Positions 1-7,702 are shown, counted from the stretch's first letter. The stretch is DNA of 21,383 bases from an uncultured Collinsella sp. (GCA_902489965.1 CABUCA010000036.1:1-21383), one strand, 5' to 3'. Notes: generated from the sequence alone by a model not told the origin. Made by a program: numbers and translations.

Positions 1-18
1 CAAGGTGACGTGAAACGA

Positions 19-47
19 AAGGGCGCTGACCTTCTGGTCGCGCCCTT
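19..47 (-). terminator. Possible intrinsic terminator downstream of tyrS
   Basis: Arms AAGGGCGC (19-26) and GCGCCCTT (40-47) pair perfectly. An inner stem GACC/GGTC encloses a TTCT loop, with one bulged base at 27. Read on the minus strand, the stem is followed by a moderately T-rich stretch (CTTTCGTTT). It lies about 75 nt after the tyrS stop codon, so it is the better terminator candidate for that gene. The T-tract is interrupted, and the gene to the left is not visible. Confidence 0.5.
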
Positions 48-96
48 GAAGTTGAACGTCAGATTGTCCAAATGCGGCCCGCGCAGCGTCGGCCGG

Positions 97-120
97 TCCG
101 CCGTTCGGTAGAACGGCGGA
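97..120 (-). other. Perfect 10-bp hairpin abutting the tyrS stop codon
   Basis: TCCGCCGTTC (97-106) and GAACGGCGGA (111-120) pair perfectly around the loop GGTA. The hairpin starts one base past the tyrS stop (122-124). No T-tract follows on either strand, so it is more likely an mRNA 3'-end stabiliser or part of a compound terminator with the hairpin at 19-47 than a terminator by itself. Confidence 0.55.
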
Positions 121-121
121 A

Positions 122-1333
122 CTAAATCAACTTGAAGCCCTTGCGCTTGCCTACGGAAAGGGTGTCGCCCAGCTTGAGGGCGCTGGGATCGATGTTGTAG
201 CTCTTGGGAGCCACGGCCTTGCCGTTGATCTTGACGCCGCCGCCGTCGATATCGCGACGGGCCTGGCCGGCGCTGGCAGAAAGACCCAGGTCCTTGAGCA
301 GACCGGCGAGGTAAATCTGGCCCTCGTCGTTGACGGTCAGCTCAACGTGCTTCTCGGGGAAGTCGGCAAGCTGGCCCTCCTTGAACACGCGGTCGAACTC
401 GGCCTGAGCCTCGTCGCCGGCGCCAGCGCCGTGGTAGGTGTCGCACAGGTCGCGGCCCAGTGCGCGCTTGAGCTCATAGGGATCGGCGGAACCATCGGCC
501 AGAGCAGCGTCGATCTTGTCGACCTCGGCCGGGGTGAGCGAGCTGGCCAGACGATAGTACTTGCCGATCATCTCGTCGGGAATGGACATGGTCTTGCCGA
601 ACATATCCTTGGGAGCATCGGTCAGGCCGATGTAGTTGCCGTAGGACTTGGACATCTTGCGCACGCCATCGGTGCCCTCGAGCAGCGGCATGGTAAGCGC
701 GATCTGCGGCTCCATACCCATCTTCTCCATGAGCTCGCGACCAGCGAGCAGGTTGAAGAGCTGGTCGGTGCCGCCCATCTCCACGTCGGCCTTGATCTGC
801 ACAGAGTCGAAAGCCTGCATCACGGGATACAGGAACTCATGCAGGGCGATCGGCGTCTGAGACTGGTAGCGCTTGGTAAAGTCGTCGCGCTCGAGGATGC
901 GGGCGACGGTGAACTTGGAGCACACCTGCAGCAGACCGGACAGATCCATCGAAAGGATCCAGTCACCGTTGTGCACGATGGTGGTCTTCTCGGGATCCAG
1001 GATCTTCATGGCCTGGCTCACGTAGGTCTCGGCATTGGCCTCGATCTGCTCCTGCGAAAGCTGCGGACGGGTGGAATTCTTGCCCGAAGGGTCGCCAATC
1101 AACGCGGTACCGTTGCCGATGATGAGGGTGACGTTGTGGCCCAGGTCCTGGAACTGACGCATCTTGCGCAGCGGCACGGCGTGGCCCAGGTGCAGGTCGG
1201 GGCTGGTGGGGTCGACGCCGAGCTTGATGTTGAGGGGCTCGCCCTTCTCAAGCTTCTTGCGAAGGTCGGCCTCGGGAACGATCTGCGCGGCGCCCGAGGT
1301 GATGATACGCATTTGCTCGTCAACAGACAGCAT
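122..1333 (-). CDS. tyrS: Tyrosyl-tRNA synthetase
   Basis: This cytosolic class I synthetase charges tRNA-Tyr with tyrosine using ATP. The HIGH-type motif is HLGH (residues 48-51), followed by the conserved nucleotide-binding stretch IGDPSG (79-84). KMSKS is at 226-230. The C-terminal 70 or so residues form an S4-like RNA-binding domain (VKINGKAV region). The length of 403 aa is normal for the TyrZ-like bacterial class. I chose the ATG at 1331-1333 (MLSVDEQ) because AAAGGAGGA lies 6 nt upstream. The reading frame stays open for another 32 codons upstream, but those have no homologous look and overlap the leader. The gene lies 96 nt downstream of the U32 gene on the same strand, so the two may be co-transcribed. 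A hairpin sits in that leader. Confidence 0.97.
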   Translation of the reverse strand: MLSVDEQMRIITSGAAQIVPEADLRKKLEKGEPLNIKLGVDPTSPDLHLGHAVPLRKMRQFQDLGHNVTLIIGNGTALIGDPSGKNSTRPQLSQEQIEANAETYVSQAMKILDPEKTTIVHNGDWILSMDLSGLLQVCSKFTVARILERDDFTKRYQSQTPIALHEFLYPVMQAFDSVQIKADVEMGGTDQLFNLLAGRELMEKMGMEPQIALTMPLLEGTDGVRKMSKSYGNYIGLTDAPKDMFGKTMSIPDEMIGKYYRLASSLTPAEVDKIDAALADGSADPYELKRALGRDLCDTYHGAGAGDEAQAEFDRVFKEGQLADFPEKHVELTVNDEGQIYLAGLLKDLGLSASAGQARRDIDGGGVKINGKAVAPKSYNIDPSALKLGDTLSVGKRKGFKLI

Positions 1334-1354
1334 TGGGTATCCTCCTTTTGCTAT

Positions 1355-1381
1355 AGCACCCTCGCCGAAAACGGCGGTGCT
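1355..1381 (-). promoter_or_regulatory. Leader hairpin just upstream of the tyrS ribosome-binding site
   Basis: On the minus strand AGCACC and GGTGCT pair, then GCCG and CGGC, around a TTTT loop with a 3-nt bulge. The stem ends 5 nt before the AAAGGAGGA ribosome-binding site. There is no T-tract after it, and I could not find a T-box specifier loop or T-box sequence in the 96-nt gap. It could modulate translation or stabilise the mRNA; the role is inference. Confidence 0.4.
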
Positions 1382-1429
1382 GGAAGTCCATAAACTCTCA
1401 TATGATAACAAACTGACGCGACGCGGCAC

Positions 1430-3388
1430 CTACGACAGGAAAATCCTCGTCCTGCCGTATGCGTCGATGGCAACTGGCAGACGTGTGCCGTCACGCTCGA
1501 CCAGATAGCGTACCTGCCGACGACGCAAGCAGTCGCGGCAACGGACCTGTCCCGTCGCATCGGTGGCGCAGACGCCCTCGGCGGTCAGCAGGCAGTGCTC
1601 GCACACCATAAGCTCGGGACGGTCGGCGTCGACCGGACCCAAGACGCCGGGTTCAGCAGCCAGTTCGGCAATACGCTCCGCATCATTGCCGAGCAACTCG
1701 GCCGGCAAGTACACCCGCCCCGCACCGAGTTCGCGCAGCCAGGCAAGCGTGGCCCGATTCGCGCAGAACACCGGCGCCGCCACGTCAAACGTCACGCCCA
1801 GCTCGCGAGCGATCACCACCTGTCCCAGGTTGCGGCAGACGACGCGCCCGGCACGCTGCATCAGTGAGCGGGTCCGGTCAGCGTCACCCGTGCGGCACAC
1901 CTCGTCAAGCACCACAACGGCGTCGGACAAATCGAGTTCTCCGCGCGGGTCGGCATCCATCAGCTGCCAAGCAAAAACCATGCGAGTGGGAACCGCGCAC
2001 TCCACCAACTCCGTCGACGCACCGCCATCCACCGCAACGCCCTCAAAGGGCAGCACCTCAACGGCACGCGCAACGGGCGCAATCGCATCCGCCTCGGCCC
2101 GCATGCGCTCCAACACCGCCGCCGTCTGATCCAACACGCCGGCGCTGCGAATCAGGTATACCTCGCAGCCCGTGCCCACCTTACGCTTGCAATGCACGAC
2201 GACGCGCTCCCCCGCTGCGGCATCCACCGGGCAGGGCACCTGCGGCCAGCGCTTGGGCACATCGGGACGCGCGTCGACACCCGGATAGAACCGAATCTCG
2301 AGCGTGTCACCCGCCGCCACGGCGGCGTCGAACTCAACGGTCACCTCTTCGTGGCCCACAGCAACCAAGCGTCCCACGCGCACGCCCTGGTTAATTGCGC
2401 GCTCAAAGCTCATCAGCTCGGCACCCGAACGCCCTCGCAGGTACGCATCGGTAAACCCACGGTTAAACGACCTTCCCAGCTCGCGTTCAAGCTCTTCCAC
2501 GGCACCGGGGTCCCACGCGTCGTCGCGCAGCATATCGAGCGCCCGGCGCCACACCCGCACCACATTGAATACGTAATCGGGGTTCTTCATGCGCCCCTCG
2601 ATCTTGAGCGACGCCACGCCGGCATCTACAAGCTCGGGCAGATGCGCAATACCCAGATAGTCGCGCGGGCACAGCAGGCGATCCCCTTCGACGGCGACAA
2701 CGCTCTGCCCCGCCTCGTCCACCAGGTCGTACGCCAGACGGCACGGCTGCGTGCAGTCGCCGCGCATCGCCGAGCGCCCACGCCGCAGGGCCGAGAACTC
2801 GCACGCCCCCGAATAGCCGATGCAAATCGCACCGTGGCAGAATACCTCGATGGGCACGCCCGTGGCACATAACGCCGCAATCTCGTCGACCGTCAGCTCG
2901 CGCGCCGTCGTCACACGCTCGACCCCCAGCTCATCGGCGGCAAGCCGCACGGCGCCTTCGCTATGAACGCCCGCCTGCGTGGACAGGTGAATCTCGACCC
3001 CGGGAATCGCCGTGCGCAGCGCGCAGGCCAGCCCGGCATCGGCGACAATCAGAGCATCGGCGCCCAGCTCCAGTGCATGAGCTCCCAACGCCACCGCGTC
3101 GGACAGTTCATCGTCAAACACGAACACGTTGAGCGTCACGTACACACGCACGCCATGGGCATGCGCCGCGGCACAACCGCGCGCAAACTCGTCATCCGTA
3201 AAGCCATGAGCGCTCACACGGGCGTTAAAGCCGCCCAACCCCGCATAGATGGCATCGGCACCCGCGGCGATGGCCGCAAGCATCTGGTCGAGCCCGCCCG
3301 CCGGCGCCAGCAGCTCGGGCAGCGCCGCACCGGCAGCATCCAATCTAGTCTCGTATTGTCCGCTCGGCCCCATCGTCCGAATCGCCAT
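1430..3388 (-). CDS. U32 family protein (RlhA/YdcP-length), probable RNA hydroxylation enzyme
   Basis: This 652-aa protein carries the U32 signature around residues 181-196 (EVFCHGAICIGYSGAC), with further cysteines at 212 and 216. An N-terminal TIM-barrel-like half contains ELLAPAGG and GADAIYAG. U32 members were named peptidases, but E. coli RlhA and TrhP of this family are needed for hydroxylation of 23S rRNA or tRNA. The length matches RlhA/YdcP (about 650 aa) better than TrhP/YegQ (about 450 aa). The C-terminus has a compact Cys cluster, C596-x2-C599-x7-C607 and C617-x2-C620, that looks like a metal-binding knuckle. I chose the ATG at 3386-3388 (MAIRTMGPSG) because AAGGAG lies 7 nt upstream; a more upstream start adds 9 residues without support. 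It precedes tyrS and is divergent from the PBP gene. The family is secure; the exact substrate is inference. Confidence 0.88.
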   Translation of the reverse strand: MAIRTMGPSGQYETRLDAAGAALPELLAPAGGLDQMLAAIAAGADAIYAGLGGFNARVSAHGFTDDEFARGCAAAHAHGVRVYVTLNVFVFDDELSDAVALGAHALELGADALIVADAGLACALRTAIPGVEIHLSTQAGVHSEGAVRLAADELGVERVTTARELTVDEIAALCATGVPIEVFCHGAICIGYSGACEFSALRRGRSAMRGDCTQPCRLAYDLVDEAGQSVVAVEGDRLLCPRDYLGIAHLPELVDAGVASLKIEGRMKNPDYVFNVVRVWRRALDMLRDDAWDPGAVEELERELGRSFNRGFTDAYLRGRSGAELMSFERAINQGVRVGRLVAVGHEEVTVEFDAAVAAGDTLEIRFYPGVDARPDVPKRWPQVPCPVDAAAGERVVVHCKRKVGTGCEVYLIRSAGVLDQTAAVLERMRAEADAIAPVARAVEVLPFEGVAVDGGASTELVECAVPTRMVFAWQLMDADPRGELDLSDAVVVLDEVCRTGDADRTRSLMQRAGRVVCRNLGQVVIARELGVTFDVAAPVFCANRATLAWLRELGAGRVYLPAELLGNDAERIAELAAEPGVLGPVDADRPELMVCEHCLLTAEGVCATDATGQVRCRDCLRRRQVRYLVERDGTRLPVAIDAYGRTRIFLS

Positions 3389-3550
3389 CGGCAAACTCCT
3401 TACCAAGGTATGCATTCACTCTGAAAAATGCCGTCTTCCAGCATACACGAGGCCTCGCGCGCCCCGTTTGGTTTATCGTGTAATAACTTATGTCCATCCT
3501 GCCCCGACGGCACATCCGCCGTCCGGCACGACATACCTGGAGGTCAATAT

Positions 3551-5743
3551 ATGGGTCCTCGCCAACGACAGGGACGCAGCCGTTCAAAGACGCATGCCCT
3601 GCCCATAATCCTGCTCTCGTTTTTGGGCTTTTTGCTTATCGCGGGCGTGGCATTTGGCATCGGCATGGTCGGCAACGTCAACCGCTGGCTGTCCGATCTG
3701 CCCGACTACACCGACGCCAACGCGTATCTGGTGAGCGAGCCCACCGAGATCGTCGACTGCAACGGCAACAAGATCGCGAGCTTCTACACGCAAAACCGCA
3801 AGTCCATCACCAAGGACGAGGTCTCCCCCTACGTGCTGCAGGGCACCGTTGACGTCGAGGACGAGCGCTTCTACGAGCACGGCGGTATCGACCTGTGGGG
3901 TATCGCGCGTGCTGCGGTGGCAACCCTCGGCGGCGGGCACGAAGGCGCCTCGACTATCACCCAGCAGCTGGTGCGCAACACCATTCTGCAGGAGGAGCAG
4001 TTCGACTCGACCATCGAGCGTAAGGTGCGCGAGGCCTACATCGCCATCAAGATGGAGGACATGTACTCCAAAGACGAGATCCTCATGATGTACCTCAACA
4101 CCATCTACTACGGCCACGGCGCCTACGGTATTGAAGCCGCAGCTGAGACCTATCTGTCCAAGAGCGCCGCCGACCTCACCCTCAGCGAGGCCGCGCTGCT
4201 CATCGGCCTTCCCAACTCGCCTTCGCAGTACGACCCCACAGTCAACCCCGACCTGGCGCTGTCCCGTCGCAACAAGGTCCTCGACAACATGCTGCGCCTG
4301 GGCCACATCACGCAGGAGGAGCACGATGCCGCACAGGCCGAACCCATCGCCCTCAATGTGACCGAAATCTCGGGCAGCGGCGTCGACGTATACTCGCAGC
4401 CCTACTTTGTCTCCTACGTCAAGCAGCTGCTGGAGCAGGAGTTCTCGACCGACGTGCTCTTTAAGGGCGGCCTGACCGTCAAGACCACCATCGACCCCAC
4501 GATGCAGCAGGTGGCAGAGAATGCCGTCCGCGAGCAGCTCGACACGCTCTCGCTTGACGGCCTGGACATGGGCATGGTCGTCGTCGACCCCAAGACCGGC
4601 TACCTCAAGTGCATGGTGGGCGGCTACGACTACAACGCCGACGAGAACCACGTGAACCACGCCACGGCCAAGCGTCCCGTCGGCTCCACCTTTAAGGCCT
4701 TTACGCTGGCAACTGCCATCCAAAACGGCATGAACCCCAACGTCACCCTCAACTGCAACTCGCCGCTCAAGGCCAAGGGCACCACGACCGAGGTCCAAAA
4801 CTACGCCAACCAGAGCTATGGCAACATCACGCTTAAGCAGGCGACGGCATACTCCTCCAACACCGGCTACATCCAGGTGGCGGAAGCCGTCGGCAACAGC
4901 AAGATCATCTCGCTCGTCAAAAAGCTCGGCATCGACCCCGCCAAGGACAACATCGAGGACGTTCCCGTCATGACCCTCGGCACCGGCTCGATCTCGCCGC
5001 TCGAGATGGCCGCCGCCTACGCGACGTTTGCCAACGGCGGCTACTATCGCCAGCCGATCGCCATCACCGAGATTGACTCTCGTACCGGTTCGGTGCTGTA
5101 CCAGCACACCGACAATCCCTCACAGGTGCTTACCGAGGGCGAGGCCGCCGCGGTCACCGATGTTCTGTCCGGCGTCATGAAGGGCAGCGGTACGGGTGCT
5201 GCCGGCGCCCTGAGCGTCAATCAGCCCTATGCCGGCAAGACGGGCACCACCGACAACACCACCAACCTGTGGTTCTGCGGCTACACCCCGCAGTTGGCGT
5301 GCGCCTTGTGGACCGGTTATTCGGCAGGCGAGATCCCCATCCAAAAGTACGGCACGGATCTGCTGGGCGACAGCACCAACCTGCCCGTCTTTAAGCGGTT
5401 TATGAACACCGTCCTTGCCGGCACCGAGCGCGAGGAGTTTGCGACCGGAACGGCGCCTACGTACAAGAACAACAGCGTCTGGAAGTTCTACGGCACCAAC
5501 AACACCAAGAAGACGGAGAACAACGAGGACGAAGACAAGGACGAAGAGGAAACCACCACAACGACCACCACGACGACCACAACGACCACCGAAACCACGG
5601 GTGGCGACACCACCGGCGGCACCGGCACGACGGGCGGCTCGACCGGTGGCTCAACTGGCGGCTCGACCGGCGGCGACGGCGGCACACCCACGCCTACGCC
5701 CACTCCCGATCCCACGCCCACGCCTGACGATACGATGGGCTAG
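3551..5743 (+). CDS. Class A penicillin-binding protein (transglycosylase/transpeptidase)
   Basis: This bifunctional enzyme polymerises lipid II and cross-links peptidoglycan outside the membrane. A basic N-terminus (RQRQGRSRSK) is followed by one membrane anchor at about residues 17-40. The GT51 domain shows EDERFYEHGG with catalytic Glu103, then GASTITQQLVRN (132-143) and the RKVREAYIAIKME block. The transpeptidase domain has SxxK as S379-T-F-K382, SxN as S435-S-N437 and KTG at 563-565, so both activities look intact. The last 70 or so residues are low complexity (acidic, then 13 Thr, then Gly/Ser/Thr repeats, then Pro-Thr repeats). I chose the ATG at 3551 because TGGAGG lies 7-8 nt upstream and the basic-plus-TM start follows; an upstream in-frame ATG at 3428 would add 41 non-homologous residues. 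Length is 730 aa. It is divergent from the U32 gene across 162 nt, in which I saw no convincing promoter. Confidence 0.95.
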   Translation: MGPRQRQGRSRSKTHALPIILLSFLGFLLIAGVAFGIGMVGNVNRWLSDLPDYTDANAYLVSEPTEIVDCNGNKIASFYTQNRKSITKDEVSPYVLQGTVDVEDERFYEHGGIDLWGIARAAVATLGGGHEGASTITQQLVRNTILQEEQFDSTIERKVREAYIAIKMEDMYSKDEILMMYLNTIYYGHGAYGIEAAAETYLSKSAADLTLSEAALLIGLPNSPSQYDPTVNPDLALSRRNKVLDNMLRLGHITQEEHDAAQAEPIALNVTEISGSGVDVYSQPYFVSYVKQLLEQEFSTDVLFKGGLTVKTTIDPTMQQVAENAVREQLDTLSLDGLDMGMVVVDPKTGYLKCMVGGYDYNADENHVNHATAKRPVGSTFKAFTLATAIQNGMNPNVTLNCNSPLKAKGTTTEVQNYANQSYGNITLKQATAYSSNTGYIQVAEAVGNSKIISLVKKLGIDPAKDNIEDVPVMTLGTGSISPLEMAAAYATFANGGYYRQPIAITEIDSRTGSVLYQHTDNPSQVLTEGEAAAVTDVLSGVMKGSGTGAAGALSVNQPYAGKTGTTDNTTNLWFCGYTPQLACALWTGYSAGEIPIQKYGTDLLGDSTNLPVFKRFMNTVLAGTEREEFATGTAPTYKNNSVWKFYGTNNTKKTENNEDEDKDEEETTTTTTTTTTTTTETTGGDTTGGTGTTGGSTGGSTGGSTGGDGGTPTPTPTPDPTPTPDDTMG
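5552..5725 (+). repeat. In-frame low-complexity repeats encoding the PBP C-terminal tail
   Basis: Near-trinucleotide ACC/ACA/ACG repeats encode 13 consecutive threonines (residues 668-680). They are followed by three near-identical 12-nt units encoding Gly-Gly-Ser-Thr and a block of Pro-Thr dipeptides. Synonymous codons vary inside the Thr run, which lowers slippage risk. The 12-nt GGST units are a more plausible site for length variation by recombination. Confidence 0.8.
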
Positions 5744-5766
5744 GAGATTTTAACAACGTCCAAATA

Positions 5767-5806
5767 GGCGCCCGAGCAGCACGCGTTGCTCGGGCGCCTT
5801 TTGCTT
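5767..5806 (+). terminator. Intrinsic terminator of the PBP gene
   Basis: GGCGCCCGAGCA (5767-5778) and TGCTCGGGCGCC (5787-5798) form a perfect 12-bp GC-rich stem with an 8-nt loop. It is followed immediately by TTTTGCTT on the plus strand, 23 nt after the PBP stop codon. Confidence 0.9.
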
Positions 5807-5846
5807 ATAGCGATCTGGTAGGACGGCCTTCATGCCGGCAAACAGA

Positions 5847-5878
5847 TAAGGGGCGCCGACCAACGTCGGCGCCCCTTA
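5847..5878 (-). terminator. Probable argR terminator (perfect 14-bp hairpin)
   Basis: TAAGGGGCGCCGAC (5847-5860) and GTCGGCGCCCCTTA (5865-5878) pair perfectly around CAAC. The hairpin lies 52 nt past the argR stop codon. On the minus strand it is followed by TCTGTTTG, a poor T-tract, so termination may be partial. A longer-range inverted pair, ATAGCGAT (5807-5814) and ATCGCTAT (5882-5889), encloses it. Confidence 0.6.
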
Positions 5879-5930
5879 CAAATCGCTATGAAAGCATGTG
5901 CGTCACAAAGTGAATACGCTTCGTCCTCGC

Positions 5931-6368
5931 CTACTTACGGGAGTTGCTCAGCTTGTTGATCAGCGCCTCGAGACGCTCGCCGTCCTCAGCCGTCTGGGCG
6001 ATGACCAAGATGGTGTCATTGCCGGCAAGCGAGCCAAGCACGTCGGGCAGCTCAGCCGCATCAACGGCGGCGGCGATGCCGGAGGCCGTACCGGGTTGAG
6101 CTTTAATCATGACGAGGTTATCGGTGCGCAGAACGCCGGTAACGAGTTCGGAGACCATGCGCTGCAGATGCAGGTCCTCTGCCAGGACATAGATGCCCTC
6201 AGGGAGCTTACGCAGCCCCATATCGGCAATATCGCGAGAGACGGTCGCCTGCGTGCAATCAAAGCCCATGGCGCGGAGCTCATCCACCAGCACGCGCTGC
6301 GTACGCACGTCTTTGTTGCGCACAATATCTCTGATGGCATCCTGGCGCCCATTGCGTTTTTTAGCCAT
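5931..6368 (-). CDS. argR: Arginine repressor ArgR
   Basis: This is the hexameric transcriptional regulator of arginine biosynthesis and catabolism genes, with arginine as co-repressor. The N-terminal winged helix includes the characteristic recognition stretch QATVSRDIADMGLRK. The C-terminal oligomerisation and arginine-binding domain carries LAGNDTILVIAQT, equivalent to the GDDT region of the family. Length of 145 aa is slightly short but normal. I chose the ATG at 6366-6368 (MAKKRNGRQDAIRDI) with GAGGG 5 nt upstream; an upstream start would add 11 residues not typical of the family. It lies downstream of the glycosyltransferase on the same strand. The 132-nt gap contains a striking inverted repeat and possible ARG-box half sites. 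No arginine pathway genes are in the window, so it probably acts in trans. Confidence 0.95.
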   Translation of the reverse strand: MAKKRNGRQDAIRDIVRNKDVRTQRVLVDELRAMGFDCTQATVSRDIADMGLRKLPEGIYVLAEDLHLQRMVSELVTGVLRTDNLVMIKAQPGTASGIAAAVDAAELPDVLGSLAGNDTILVIAQTAEDGERLEALINKLSNSRK

Positions 6369-6456
6369 ACAAACCCTCACTCCAAAAGATGGCGGAGACA
6401 ATCAATCAGTGATTGAATAGTTTAGCGCTATTTGAAGGCTTTTGTGAATAAGAACG

Positions 6457-6494
6457 CATTTCGAAACAATTCTATGCAAGTTTGTTTCGAAATG
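6457..6494. promoter_or_regulatory. 13-bp perfect inverted repeat upstream of argR (operator candidate)
   Basis: CATTTCGAAACAA (6457-6469) and TTGTTTCGAAATG (6482-6494) are perfect inverted copies separated by 12 nt. Each arm holds the 8-bp palindrome TTTCGAAA, and the two palindromes are 26 bp apart. It lies 7 nt beyond the glycosyltransferase stop and about 90 nt before the argR start. It is AT-rich with no T-tract on the minus strand, so a protein operator is more likely than a terminator; an mRNA stem at the glycosyltransferase 3' end is the alternative. Confidence 0.55.
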
Positions 6495-6500
6495 AGCCGT

Positions 6501-7541
6501 TTAGGCGGTTTTTGCGCCCGTCCGGTTAAGAAAAGCTGCCAGATGCGTACACATCACGCAGCGCGCGGGCTTGGCGCTGGCGATCGGCCCAAACAACAGA
6601 CCGAGTCCCCGATGGTTATCCTTGAGCGCGGCGACCATCTGACGGGTTCGAGGCGCCTCGAGCATATCACGCATGCGGGTGGAACGCTCGATTGACGACA
6701 CTCCATGCGGGCTCAGACACAAATTCTCGATGCAGGCGACCAGTCCGGCAAAGTAGAACTTTTGGCTTGCCAGCTTGAGCCGACCACCGCTATCTGCTTC
6801 CGAGAGTGAGTCCGCAAGCTCGTCGAGCGCTCGAGTGTCATCGGATGTCCTGGCATACATGGTGGGATCAAAGGCATCTGTAAGCTTAGGTGCCACCGCG
6901 TGGAAACAAGCATCGCCGCATCCGGAGACGCGCTGCGCCTGCGAGAGTGCGCACGCCATAAACCCAACTGTGCGAAACGTCTTATCGCACAAAAGGCATG
7001 CCTCAAACAGCGACCGGCTGAACATCACGCCAGAGGTTTGAACAACCAGGCCGCCTAAAATCAACTGAGGCAGCCCAGTCACCATAGAAGACTCGTCTTC
7101 TATGGCAATAGAGGCAGCATCCAAGACGCGCGAATGACGCTCGCGATGCGCATCGTATCGATCGAGCGACACCGAGGGGAGCACAATGTCTGCCGCAGTA
7201 TCGCACGCGATATCGACCATCTTGGAAAGGGCCTGCGGAGCAAACCACTCATCGGCGTTCATGGCGATGATTTGAGAGCCGCGCGAGGCATCAAAACCGG
7301 CACGAAGACAAGCGCCGCGCTTCGCGTCCTCGACGTCAATCAAATCAATATGGATGTCCCTGTCGGCAGCAACTTGAAGCGAATGGCGCACACCGGGCGC
7401 AGCATCGCGGCAGACAACGACAATCTGCAAATCATAGAGGTCTTGGTTCTGGATACTCTCGAGCGCACGCATCGCATAGCTGGGCGAACCTTCTACCACA
7501 AGGATCACCGAAAGTCGCGGATGCGAGCCACGTCGAACCAA
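6501..7541 (-). CDS. Family 2-like glycosyltransferase (orphan)
   Basis: The N-terminal 110 residues resemble a GT-A glycosyltransferase: RLSVILVVEG (9-18), ALESIQNQDLYDLQIVVVCRD (strand, helix, strand), then RGACLRAGFDASRGSQIIAMNADEW (75-99). Here the NADEW at 95-99 stands in the DxD/DDD position of the family. The remaining 240 aa are not recognised in detail; there is no obvious membrane segment or signal peptide, so it is probably cytosolic or peripheral. The start is TTG at 7539-7541 with AGAGGA 8 nt upstream. Length is 346 aa. It sits alone between truA and argR with no other glycan genes near, so donor and acceptor cannot be predicted. Family assignment is fairly sure, activity is not. 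Confidence 0.75.
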   Translation of the reverse strand: MVRRGSHPRLSVILVVEGSPSYAMRALESIQNQDLYDLQIVVVCRDAAPGVRHSLQVAADRDIHIDLIDVEDAKRGACLRAGFDASRGSQIIAMNADEWFAPQALSKMVDIACDTAADIVLPSVSLDRYDAHRERHSRVLDAASIAIEDESSMVTGLPQLILGGLVVQTSGVMFSRSLFEACLLCDKTFRTVGFMACALSQAQRVSGCGDACFHAVAPKLTDAFDPTMYARTSDDTRALDELADSLSEADSGGRLKLASQKFYFAGLVACIENLCLSPHGVSSIERSTRMRDMLEAPRTRQMVAALKDNHRGLGLLFGPIASAKPARCVMCTHLAAFLNRTGAKTA

Positions 7542-7672
7542 ATTATCCGTCCTCTCGACAGCAATGAATCAAACCGTGGTTCATGGTACACCCCGGCAAT
7601 AAAAGCAATGAGACACCGGTTGCATTGCACGCCAAGAACAGATGTTGCACACGCGCAGCCCACAGATGACAG

Positions 7673-7689
7673 GTGTCGACGCACGACAC
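7673..7689. other. Short hairpin between truA and the glycosyltransferase gene
   Basis: GTGTCG (7673-7678) and CGACAC (7684-7689) pair with a 5-nt loop, 14 nt past the truA stop on the minus strand. No T-tract follows. The rest of the 161-nt gap shows no feature I can support beyond the ribosome-binding site of the glycosyltransferase gene. Confidence 0.3.
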
Positions 7690-7702
7690 GTCGAGCCCTC
7701 CC

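Noticed and set aside
347..1393. Long plus-strand ORF (348 aa) opposite tyrS
   Set aside because: It lies antisense to a clear tyrS, its translation is rich in Leu/Gly/His/Val typical of a GC-rich shadow frame, and no domain is recognisable.
1334..1429. T-box riboswitch in front of tyrS
   Set aside because: The leader is only 96 nt and no T-box sequence or specifier loop is visible; only one hairpin can be drawn.
3461..3495. Promoter for the PBP gene around TTGGTT and TTATGT
   Set aside because: The spacing is only 14-15 bp and both boxes are poor matches.
3584..5107. 507-aa minus-strand ORF opposite the PBP gene
   Set aside because: Val/Gly/Asp/His-rich shadow of the PBP frame with no recognisable domain.
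5552..5620. Phase-variable homopolymer or simple repeat in the PBP gene
   Set aside because: The Thr codons are mixed (ACC, ACA, ACG), and triplet changes would stay in frame, so on/off switching is unlikely.
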